Source: Taibaiella helva (lineage in GTDB: Bacteria > Bacteroidota > Bacteroidia > Chitinophagales > Chitinophagaceae). Taken from it: a stretch of DNA of 64,000 bases. The stretch spans positions 1 through 64,000 of the forward strand of contig NZ_QUZZ01000016.1 in the NCBI RefSeq assembly GCF_003545695.1. Reading direction: 5' to 3'. The notes beneath the pieces were generated by a model. The model was given only the letters and a program-made list of their open reading frames with translations, searched no databases and was not told the DNA's origin. This document shows positions 7,110-14,962 of the stretch, in pieces. Positions within the stretch are counted from its first letter, which is position 1. Each line of letters begins with the position of its first letter. The translations under genes were made by a program, and so were the position numbers.

Positions 7110-7726
7110 TTATATTATGTTAAGTAAAAATTTCACTCGCAATCCCCCACCAGCCACATTCGAAATCATCGCTCGTATTTATTGAACTTTCCCAACAGCA
7201 TCTAATGCTCATACCTCAATTCGCATACCAGCGCCCCACATGTTGACAAAATATTCCCGGGAAGCAATGGAAAAGAAAACAGTTTTTCTGCAGCACCAGG
7301 AAAACCATGAGCAAAAAAATCAGCGTTTGTGTCTATTGAAAATGCCCTGGGGTTCATTTTTCTTTGCAGGTAATGACCAGCCCTAAATACAATGTCATTG
7401 CAGCAAGGCCAGCCAATGTATTGAGCAAGTTAATACATAAATCATCACCCGATCGCGGCCAAAATTGATTGAGGTACAGAAAAATGGAAGCAGCACGGCT
7501 CCCTACTCTGCTCCGGACTTCCGGCGCTGAATGGCTGGCCAATTTTGCCTTCGCTTTCCTTCTAAAGTTCTGTAAATACAGGAATATTGGTATTTGTAGT
7601 GCTTGGTAGTTACAATAATATTGTAGGATGAGGATGAAGTATGGGCGATGAAGCTGCCTGGGATAGTCCGAAATGGGTATATATTTTTAAATATTCATAC
7701 TGCATGAAAAATGCACTCTCAGTCTT

Positions 7727-7734
7727 TACTTTTG
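7727..7734 (+). promoter_or_regulatory. candidate -7 element upstream of the Cys-rich peptide
   Basis: TACTTTTG matches the Bacteroidota -7 consensus TAnnTTTG. It would give a leader of about 130 nt before the ATG at 7870. I see no clear -33 TTTG, so this is weak. Confidence 0.3.
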
Positions 7735-7869
7735 CTTCATAACCCGGCTTATTGGTCGTAATGGCTAGTCCCTTTGCCGGTAAATGATATTTCCATAGGT
7801 AGATAACTGGTGGAAGCCGAAAAACCAAACTAAAAACAGAGTAGGCATCATTATTAAATCCTTAAGTGT

Positions 7870-8016
7870 ATGAATCTGTCAAAGATCAATCGGAAGGTGG
7901 TTAAAACCATAAAACCTGTCAATCCGACGCAGACTTTGTCCATTGAATCGTTGAAAAAAGTAATGGGCTGCGGCTGTTATGCCGCCCATTGCTGTGTAGC
8001 CAAAAACGTTCAATAG
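7870..8016 (+). CDS. 48-residue Cys-rich leader-type peptide (RiPP-like precursor)
   Basis: ATG 7870 to TAG 8014-8016 encodes 48 residues. The first 30 are basic and leader-like, ending TLSIESLKKVMG; the last 16 are GCGCYAAHCCVAKNVQ, with four Cys in CxC and CC pairs. 'LS.E.LKKV.G' just before a Cys-rich core is the general look of ribosomally made, post-translationally modified peptide precursors, with cleavage expected near Met32-Gly33. There are no Ser/Thr in the core, so lanthionine formation is not possible there; disulfides, metal binding or another Cys chemistry would be needed. Two large unknown TPR proteins follow on the same strand, starting 161 bp downstream. Function unknown; coding is likely from its clean codon structure. 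Confidence 0.6.
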   Translation: MNLSKINRKVVKTIKPVNPTQTLSIESLKKVMGCGCYAAHCCVAKNVQ

Positions 8017-8177
8017 GTCATTGCCGGGGTAATTGTGTCAGGCGGTCGCCTTTCATGATTACCCTTTCTCCCGGCACATACACAGGTATATGAGCGCCCA
8101 CTAAGACTGTGTTGCTCCTCCTCTCCCCGATACCTGCACTGCCGGCGCCCGAATTGCTTACCAAACCAAGTAAAGCT

Positions 8178-10508
8178 ATGATCACCATTTTACGGGGCAC
8201 TTCCGGGAACCTGATCCGGTATGTAGCCCGGGAGTACACTACACCGAAGGATTTTATCATCCTGGGGTCGAAAGAGTTCGCATTACCTTTTCTCCTTGTG
8301 CGGCTGGTTATGCCAGTGCTGCGCAAGCGGCTGGGTAACGAACAGGTGGAAGGAATGCTGCGTGTCCATAAACTTTCTTTCAGCCTTATTTTCAACAAGC
8401 TCACGGAAGCGCTGAGTCTTGAGGAGCAGGGGGAGCAGACCTTGCTTACCGCCCGCTTGTCTTCCAACATCACCCATAGCAGGGTGGCCAAAGATGCTAT
8501 TTTAAAAGTATATGCCCGGGCGCTTCTGGACATGAAGGAAAGATATGATTTCAGATTGATCATCCCGGATACGACGCACCTGGATACCGGCAGCCTTGAT
8601 CTGCTGCTTTACCTGTACCAGGTTTTCCCCGACAGCGCTCCCGACCTGGTTATCGGTTATGATCCTGCCTGGAAAAAACCGGTAACGGAGCCGGATACGG
8701 GCATCAGCTGGTACTACGCCCTGGACTCAGATACAGTATTGCGCGGTTTTGTATATGCCTTTGAAGCTGCGGCAACCGAGACAAAAGATATTAACAGCAC
8801 GGGTGGTATTGACATTACAGGGAATAAGGCGGACCGGGAGTCGCCAGGTATCGAATGGGCCGAACGCCTGGATACGTTTGACGACGGGCTGGAGCTAAAG
8901 GCCTTTGCGCTCGCCGCGACTGCTCCGCAGCAACTGGATGATAACCAGAAAGCGTTGATGCTCGAGGGCATTCACCGCTGCTTCCGTTTATACGATTTTA
9001 CCAACGCCCTGTTGCTGAGCCTGCGGTCGTTAGCCGCACTGGGACCGGTGATCAGCAACAGCGAGAAGGCTACGCTGTACCACATCATGGCTTTATCGGC
9101 ACACAACCGGCATTTTTTTTCCCAGGGAAACCAGGCGCTGGCCGCTTTTATTGATCATGCATTGCAGAAGGCCCTGCTTTACGAAACGGATCCAGCCACC
9201 AGCGTGGCGATCCTGTATCGCCTCATCGTCACCCACGGAAGACGAAAGGAGGCGCCGGGCGAGGCCTATGCCTTCCTCGAGCGTGCCTACCAGTTATTGA
9301 AGGGAAGCAGCTTTGACCACAAAGAGCTGCTTACGGCCTGGATCAATAATATACACAGCTTCCTGCTGATGAAACAGGGTAAAATAAAAGAGGCGATTGC
9401 GGCGCATGAGGAGGGCTTTTATTTGCTGGACGCACTGACGGTCACCGGTCCGCCTGCTATAAAAAATGAAATAGCCTTTACCAAAGCTGTTCTGGCGGAA
9501 AATCTGTCCACCTTGAATGCGCTGTCGGGAAATTTCAAGCAAATGAAGATATGGTATGCTATCGAGAGCAAGCTGTCGGAGCAATGGCCGGCATTGCATG
9601 CTGTACCTTCTGCCGAATGGCAGTCTTTCCATTATCAGAATCTGGAGCTGGGCAAAGCCCTGGAAAAAACGCAGCAAGGATTGGCAAAGGCCAGGAATAG
9701 CTTTCACTATGTACTGGAATATTTTTTCACGATAAGCGCAGCCGACATTCACTATCGTATGGGTGACGCGGCCAACGCCCTGGTATATTTTGAAAAAGCG
9801 TTGATCTTCCAGGGCCGGATCGGTTATGAATATGCGTCCGTACATACTTTGCGCATTTACCTTATTAAAACGAAGCTACGGCTGAACAGGATCGAGGAGG
9901 CCCTGGTCGACCTAGCAGAAATGAAAAAGGAACCCGTGGAAGTAGCCATGGAGCCTATTGAAATTTGCCTGGTATCCGCCTATGTACATAGCCTTGCGGG
10001 AGCCGTTGCAAAAGCAGAAGCAGAAATAAATACAGCTATCGACCTCGCCATTGCCGACGGTGATTGCGGCACGCTGGTGAAGGTCATGTTGTGGGCAGGA
10101 CTTGTTTGCCAGCAGCTGAACAGGACGGAAGATGCCCTGGCCGCTTATCTCCAGGCCCTGGAAATATCGCGGACAGTATTAGACGGGATACCCTATCAGC
10201 CGGATACGGCAGACCTGGCTGAAGTCTATTTCGGGTTATATGAATGCAGTAAAGAGAATACGGGCTACCTGGACCAGGCTATAGATAATCTATCCTTGTC
10301 CTTGAAAGGAAACGCAGACAGCTGGTGGTGCTTATCTCCCATCCTGGATGCCTTTTCCCGTCTGCCGCCCGGGAAGCGGGAAAGCTACCTGAAGAAAAAT
10401 AAGCCGGCCCTGGACCGTATCAGGAAGGCGGCAAGGCAAAGAAAGGATTGCCGACCCTATTTAAACACGTTAAAACTCAGCTCCACTAAAAAGCTAACAC
10501 CTCAATAA
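8178..10508 (+). CDS. large TPR protein of unknown function, first of a paralogous pair
   Basis: Start ATG 8178 (MITILRGTSGNLIRYV) is preferred over an upstream GTG because the next gene's protein opens the same way (MIRIYQGSSAQIAS). The product has 776 residues. Residues 1-170 form an alpha/beta domain with strand RLIIPD (126-131), a helix, and strand PDLVIGYDP (155-163), which resembles the Walker-B half of STAND/AAA ATPases (hydrophobic strand, Asp, then 'D..SL.LL..L...P...LVI'); no Walker A P-loop is visible. From about 260 to 750 are TPR-like helical pairs (for example AAYLQALEISR, ANALVYFEKAL). It has no signal peptide or membrane segment. It is co-transcribed with its paralogue (1-bp gap) and probably with the Cys-rich peptide upstream. 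The molecular function is unknown. Confidence 0.8.
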   Translation: MITILRGTSGNLIRYVAREYTTPKDFIILGSKEFALPFLLVRLVMPVLRKRLGNEQVEGMLRVHKLSFSLIFNKLTEALSLEEQGEQTLLTARLSSNITHSRVAKDAILKVYARALLDMKERYDFRLIIPDTTHLDTGSLDLLLYLYQVFPDSAPDLVIGYDPAWKKPVTEPDTGISWYYALDSDTVLRGFVYAFEAAATETKDINSTGGIDITGNKADRESPGIEWAERLDTFDDGLELKAFALAATAPQQLDDNQKALMLEGIHRCFRLYDFTNALLLSLRSLAALGPVISNSEKATLYHIMALSAHNRHFFSQGNQALAAFIDHALQKALLYETDPATSVAILYRLIVTHGRRKEAPGEAYAFLERAYQLLKGSSFDHKELLTAWINNIHSFLLMKQGKIKEAIAAHEEGFYLLDALTVTGPPAIKNEIAFTKAVLAENLSTLNALSGNFKQMKIWYAIESKLSEQWPALHAVPSAEWQSFHYQNLELGKALEKTQQGLAKARNSFHYVLEYFFTISAADIHYRMGDAANALVYFEKALIFQGRIGYEYASVHTLRIYLIKTKLRLNRIEEALVDLAEMKKEPVEVAMEPIEICLVSAYVHSLAGAVAKAEAEINTAIDLAIADGDCGTLVKVMLWAGLVCQQLNRTEDALAAYLQALEISRTVLDGIPYQPDTADLAEVYFGLYECSKENTGYLDQAIDNLSLSLKGNADSWWCLSPILDAFSRLPPGKRESYLKKNKPALDRIRKAARQRKDCRPYLNTLKLSSTKKLTPQ

Positions 10509-10509
10509 G

Positions 10510-12765
10510 ATGATCAGAATATACCAGGGATCTTCTGCACAGATCGCAAGCCAGTTCCGCTCGTTAAAGGACGAAGCGGGCAATGCCGTTTACCTAGACA
10601 ACAACAGCGCCTTCCCTACGGGATGGTGGGGCATAAGAAGGTTGATTCATACCTTGAAGGAACATTTTTCTGCTAAAGACATCGATGAGGTTTTAGAAAG
10701 ACACCAGGCCATCAGCTGCTTCCTGTTTCCCGAAAGAATCCATACACTGACGGGCGCCGGAGCAAAGGAGTATGATTTTTACAAGGCCAGGCTGGAATCC
10801 CGTCTTAATGTTCCGTATGGTTTGCTGGAAGCCGTTGCCAGGTTGCTGGAACAGTTGATCAGTCCTTATACCTTCTCCCTGATGATCCCTGATCCGGTCA
10901 CTATCGATTCGGAAAGCCTGAGGGTAATCGAAAATTATTACCGCCTGTTCCCCGGTACACAGCAAAAAATATTCGTAGGTTTCCCGACAGATATTGTTGA
11001 CCGGGAAGATGCCGATGGGATTACCTGGGAGCGTTCCCAGGGAACGGTGCAGTATTTTGTGGGCAATCTTTTCCGCTACCCTGCCGTGGAGGTCATTCAG
11101 CTGGATGTTGCAGCGCAAAAAAACGTAAAGCAAACGGATCAAGCTTCTGAAAGTGCCGCGCGACTGGCAGACCAGGAGACGCTCACCTTCGACAGCTTGA
11201 CCGATCGGGAGCTGGACGCCGGAAAAGTGCTGGCGGCCATCAGGGTGATGACGTCTTCTTATGAACGCTATTCTTTCAGGGCAGTAATGAAGATCGGGAT
11301 GAAAGTGCTGGAAACGCAGCTGTTGACGGACGATGCCCTGAAAGCCGCAGTTCACGGCTTGGTGGGCTCGGCTGCCAGCTTTTACCAATTTACGCATCAT
11401 GGCAATCCGCCCTTTGATGATTTCCTGGAAGCGCACTTCAGGCAGGCGCTGCGCTTTGAGACCCGCCCCGAGATCAGGTCGGCCTTGCTCTACCGTATCA
11501 CCTTTACCCTCGCCGAAAGAAAGGCGGACCCGGGTGGTGCGCTTGCGTGGGCCGAACAGGCAGTGGTTGAAGCCAGTCAGAATGCCCTGCCAGAGTTTCA
11601 GCACGATTACCATCTTGCCTGGGCGCTCAATGTGAGAGCGCATGTATATGCCCATAGCGGAAGGCTGGAAGCTTGCCGGGAAGATGCGGAAAAAGCCTAT
11701 GCTTTGCTGAAAAACGGCCTGACCCGTATGGAACAGGAAGGAGATACTTCGCTGAACTATTGGACCGATGATTACAAACGTTCTATATTCAACCTGGCTA
11801 TTCACCAGGTCTATACCGGCGATGAAATCAATGAGCCGGAGTACAGCAGGGAATGGTTTAAACGAATGAGCTGGGTTATGAGGCTGGTGCCCGGTATCAT
11901 GCGATTCGATACCTTTCACTGGGTAGACTATCACAGGAACAAGCTGGCCTTGCGGGATGCCTTACTGGCAGCAGAGGAAGGCATTGAAGACGCGCTCTGC
12001 TTCAGGCATGGCCAGCTGTATGTATACCTGTTCTGTGCTGCAGACCTGAACTACCGGATCGGTAACGCCGGCAAAGCGCTTCAGCTGTTTGAGCAGGCGG
12101 AACAGGTACGCCCCTTGTACAACGACCTGTTCCATATGTTTTCGTTTCCCTGGTTCATAGGGAATTGCTATGCAAAAATGGGCCAGACCGATAAAGCGGA
12201 AGCCATTTTCAAAAATGAGCTGGCCAATGCCGGTGAGGTGGACTACCGCATCCGGCTGCTGACCAGCCTGGCATTGCTATCTGCCGGGAAAGGAGAAAAG
12301 GAGAAGTCGGAGCGCCGCATGAATGACGCCATTGACCTGGCCGTGGAATATGGCGAGCAGAATCTTTTGCTCAAGGTGACTGCTGGAGCCGGCGATGTCT
12401 TACACCGTATCGGCGATGCTGCCGGAGCTGAGGAAGCTTATAACCAGGCAATGGATCTTGTGTTCGCGCTCGGCCAGGAGGGCCTGGCTTTAAACAGTGC
12501 CTACCTGTTTGAAATGTATGTAGGCCATTTGACCGTTCTCGGATACAATGAAGAACGCTTTGCCGGGGCGATCCGGCTGCTTCCTGATGCGTTGGATGAT
12601 ATGGAAAGCTGGTGGCATCTTCCCGCCCTGGCCCCTTTTGCTGAGAAATTCAGAAATAACAATCCCGGCGATATAGAACACACGGAGATAGCGGGGGTCT
12701 TACAAATATTCGATATGGTAATGGCCGAGCGGACGGAGTATGCTATGACAGCTATGTCCCGTTAA
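10510..12765 (+). CDS. large TPR protein of unknown function, second of a paralogous pair
   Basis: The 751-residue product starts one base after the upstream stop (TAAGATG), so translation is probably coupled. It follows the same plan as its neighbour: opening MIRIYQGSS, helices around 40-80 and 100-120, strand SLMIPD (123-128) and strand KIFVGF (153-158), then TPR-like repeats (GKALQLFEQAEQV, AEAIFKNELANAG, AEEAYNQAMDLVF). Both proteins end with an equivalent 'AIDLA...L.KV..(A)G' helix and a DSWW/ESWW motif near the C-terminus. It also lacks a P-loop. Identity between the pair is low by eye, so the duplication is old and both copies are kept, which suggests a heteromeric complex or ordered action. 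Unknown function. Confidence 0.8.
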   Translation: MIRIYQGSSAQIASQFRSLKDEAGNAVYLDNNSAFPTGWWGIRRLIHTLKEHFSAKDIDEVLERHQAISCFLFPERIHTLTGAGAKEYDFYKARLESRLNVPYGLLEAVARLLEQLISPYTFSLMIPDPVTIDSESLRVIENYYRLFPGTQQKIFVGFPTDIVDREDADGITWERSQGTVQYFVGNLFRYPAVEVIQLDVAAQKNVKQTDQASESAARLADQETLTFDSLTDRELDAGKVLAAIRVMTSSYERYSFRAVMKIGMKVLETQLLTDDALKAAVHGLVGSAASFYQFTHHGNPPFDDFLEAHFRQALRFETRPEIRSALLYRITFTLAERKADPGGALAWAEQAVVEASQNALPEFQHDYHLAWALNVRAHVYAHSGRLEACREDAEKAYALLKNGLTRMEQEGDTSLNYWTDDYKRSIFNLAIHQVYTGDEINEPEYSREWFKRMSWVMRLVPGIMRFDTFHWVDYHRNKLALRDALLAAEEGIEDALCFRHGQLYVYLFCAADLNYRIGNAGKALQLFEQAEQVRPLYNDLFHMFSFPWFIGNCYAKMGQTDKAEAIFKNELANAGEVDYRIRLLTSLALLSAGKGEKEKSERRMNDAIDLAVEYGEQNLLLKVTAGAGDVLHRIGDAAGAEEAYNQAMDLVFALGQEGLALNSAYLFEMYVGHLTVLGYNEERFAGAIRLLPDALDDMESWWHLPALAPFAEKFRNNNPGDIEHTEIAGVLQIFDMVMAERTEYAMTAMSR

Positions 12766-12885
12766 AGGGCGACATCATGCATATCTTCTTGTGGAAAACC
12801 CCGGTAACTGTGCATAAATCAGATAATCGAACTATTTAAATATTGTTTAGTTTGCAGTGAACTTTTTTCAACCTTTTAAAAAACA

Positions 12886-13590
12886 ATGGCTATGAAAAAT
12901 TTTACTGCCGAATTTATGGGCACCTTCTGGCTGGTCTTTGGCGGCTGTGGCAGCGCGCTGCTGGCTGCCGGCATTCCGGAACTGGGTATCGGCTACGCCG
13001 GTGTCGCATTAGCATTCGGACTCACTGTACTCACCCTGGCCTACGGACTGGGCCACATCTCCGGTGCACATTTCAACCCTGCGGTTACACTGGGCCTGTG
13101 GGCGGCCGGCCGGCACAAAGGCGGACAGGTGCTCCCCTACATTATTGCGCAGCTGCTGGGCGCTACAGTCGCTGCGGCGGTGCTGTATTTCATTGCCTCC
13201 GGAAAGCCGGGGTTTGAGGCCGGTGGCTTTGCTTCCAACGGCTATGGCGAGCATTCGCCACATGGCTATTCGATGGGCGCCGCCCTGGTGATCGAGGCCG
13301 TGCTTACTTTCGGCTTCCTGATCGTCATTATCGGTTCTACCGATGAGCGCGCTCCCAAAGGCTTTGCGGGTATCGCTATCGGCCTGGCGCTGACGCTGAT
13401 CCACCTGATCAGCATACCGGTGACCAATACTTCAGTAAACCCCGCGCGCAGCACCAGCCAGGCTATATTTGCCGCAGTTGGCGGACAAGGCTGGGCCCTG
13501 AGCCAGCTCTGGGCTTTCTGGGTAGCGCCGATTGTGGGCGCTGTATTGGCCGGGGCTGTTTACAACCTGTTCTGGAAAAAGAATGACTGA
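12886..13590 (+). CDS. aqpZ: aquaporin Z-type water channel
   Basis: This 234-residue MIP-family channel has both half-helix NPA motifs: [14 protein letters not shown] (near 63) and [13 protein letters not shown] (near 185). Six hydrophobic segments are visible, starting from [22 protein letters not shown]. Arg directly after the second NPA is the selectivity-filter residue, and the sequence as a whole reads as the water-selective AqpZ type rather than a glycerol facilitator. It acts in the inner membrane. It is a single gene: 120 bp after the TPR pair and followed by its own strong terminator. Confidence 0.95.
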   Translation: MAMKNFTAEFMGTFWLVFGGCGSALLAAGIPELGIGYAGVALAFGLTVLTLAYGLGHISGAHFNPAVTLGLWAAGRHKGGQVLPYIIAQLLGATVAAAVLYFIASGKPGFEAGGFASNGYGEHSPHGYSMGAALVIEAVLTFGFLIVIIGSTDERAPKGFAGIAIGLALTLIHLISIPVTNTSVNPARSTSQAIFAAVGGQGWALSQLWAFWVAPIVGAVLAGAVYNLFWKKND

Positions 13591-13616
13591 TCTTCCATTT
13601 AAATTTAGATAAGTAA

Positions 13617-13645
13617 AAAGATCCGCTATTACGGCGGATCTTTTT
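13617..13645 (+). terminator. intrinsic terminator after aqpZ
   Basis: Ten-bp arms (13617-13626 and 13634-13643, core GATCCGC/GCGGATC) close a 7-nt loop and are followed by a T-run. Confidence 0.85.
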
Positions 13646-13724
13646 TTATATGCCGAGTACCTCCGCCTCCTCCCGGCGCAACAGGCGGTTACCTTTGCCT
13701 TTCCAAACACCAAACACCTTAACT

Positions 13725-14621
13725 ATGACTACCTTATGCTCAATTGCAGCACTCAGGAATTATACCGGGCCCGACGAGATCGTCCGTGTGCTGGGCTATC
13801 ACAGCCTGCATGATGGCGGTGGCGGCACTTTTGTCTGGCGGCTGAAATGTCGCTTGCCTGCCGGTGCTGCTGCTGATAATGGCATTTTGTTCGCTTCCGC
13901 CAATATTACAGGCACTATTGCCCGGGATAAAGGCCTGTGGGAACGACTGGACCAGGAAGGGCTCAGCGTAAAATGGTTTGGCGCCAGGGGAGATGGTCGT
14001 ACCGACGATACCCTTTCGCTACAGGCAGCGCTGGATAGCGGTGCTCCGCGTATCTATTTGCCCTACACCTCTGGTGGCTACCGGACTACCGGTATTGTAT
14101 TACCTGGCGGCACATCGCTGATCGGCTTGCCCGGGCACGGTAAGCATGCCGGAAGAAAACCGGTCTTCAAAATAGCTCCTGGTAAAGATCATTATGCGAT
14201 TAAAACCACCGAATATGGTGTCTTTGGGTCATTAGAAAATGTGGCTATCGAAGGCATCCCTGGCATCGCTTTCGGGCTGTCTGTTTCCGCTGGTAATTTC
14301 CGGACAGTGGATGTCTCTGTCTATGGCTTTACCGATGCGCCCGGTTTAGTGATCGATCGCGGCGGGCGTTCTGTTCATTCACGGCTGCAGATCTATGGCT
14401 GTACCCCTGGGTTGCAATTTACGGGTGAATCCTCTCCAGGTTCGGCTGTTATTTTCAACAGCTTACAGCATACAATCCGGGCTTACGGTACGTCCCCAAG
14501 TCTTTCTGCTGTAAGAAAAGGCCTTTGGCAGCCATCGCCATCATACCCCGGCAGTCAAAAGACTTATCCGCGTCGCACCGCGCGGTATGCGGCTGATAAG
14601 ACAATATTTAAGGATGGATAG
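13725..14621 (+). CDS. pectate-lyase-superfamily (right-handed beta-helix) protein
   Basis: From ATG 13725 (MTTLCSIAALRNYTG) the protein has 298 residues. KWFGARGDGRTDDTLSLQAAL, near residue 85, is the hallmark opening of pectate_lyase_3 / tail-spike beta-helix domains (FGAxGDGxTDDTxAxQAAL), followed by short Gly-rich beta turns (LPGGTSLIGLPG, NVAIEGIPG). There is no signal peptide, so it is cytosolic or exported by another route; the same fold occurs in phage tail spikes. It is shorter than typical complete lyases and the C-terminus is low in structure (QPSPSYPGSQKTYPRR). Enzymatic activity cannot be predicted. It stands between the aqpZ terminator and an AT-rich spacer. Confidence 0.7.
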   Translation: MTTLCSIAALRNYTGPDEIVRVLGYHSLHDGGGGTFVWRLKCRLPAGAAADNGILFASANITGTIARDKGLWERLDQEGLSVKWFGARGDGRTDDTLSLQAALDSGAPRIYLPYTSGGYRTTGIVLPGGTSLIGLPGHGKHAGRKPVFKIAPGKDHYAIKTTEYGVFGSLENVAIEGIPGIAFGLSVSAGNFRTVDVSVYGFTDAPGLVIDRGGRSVHSRLQIYGCTPGLQFTGESSPGSAVIFNSLQHTIRAYGTSPSLSAVRKGLWQPSPSYPGSQKTYPRRTARYAADKTIFKDG

Positions 14622-14909
14622 TCTGGTATTTATTTAATTAATTGATTTATACTTATCAATGATTGTTACATAAACTAAATTTTTGGGACAATTTCTCTCC
14701 TGTCCCTCCTACTCTTTAATGGCATAAAATATTGATTAATAATACAGTCCGATTTTCAGATTTCTTTTCTTTAAAAACGGCAAAAATTGATATTTTTTAT
14801 AAGAAATTGGTATACTGATCTTATAGGTCTTTATTGAAACTAAAAAATCAACTGTTCGCCATAGTACCGCTGCAGGAATAATACGCTTATCAGGCAAAAG
14901 ATACTAAAA
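14622..14909. other. AT-rich intergenic spacer
   Basis: AT-rich sequence between convergent genes with no supported ORF, RNA or repeat; only the terminator at its right end is recognisable. Confidence 0.6.
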
Positions 14910-14934
14910 AAATCCGGCCACTGTGGCCGGATTT
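14904..14934 (-). terminator. intrinsic terminator of the T9SS-cargo gene
   Basis: Eleven-bp arms (14910-14920, 14924-14934; core TCCGGCCA/TGGCCGGA) around a 3-nt loop. Read on the minus strand the hairpin is followed by a run of T, 28 bp after the stop at 14963. Confidence 0.85.
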
Positions 14935-14962
14935 TCAAAGATTATGAAGGACTATTTGCCGG

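Larger units (their letters stand above)
6914..7869. other. gene-poor stretch at the end of the AT-rich island
   Basis: Nearly 1 kb without a gene I can support. It contains an inverted repeat (7051-7109), a small GCGGCGT...ACGCCGC hairpin near 6974-7005, and on the minus strand two short frames (about 7354-7542 with one hydrophobic segment, about 7610-7828) that may be decayed fragments. Base composition shifts from island-like to host-like by its end. Confidence 0.5.

Noticed and set aside
10693-11934. 413-codon open frame on the minus strand inside the second TPR gene
   Set aside because: Composition is that of a complementary-strand shadow (His, Gln and Arg rich, no domain), while the plus-strand protein has coherent TPR repeats and a coupled start.
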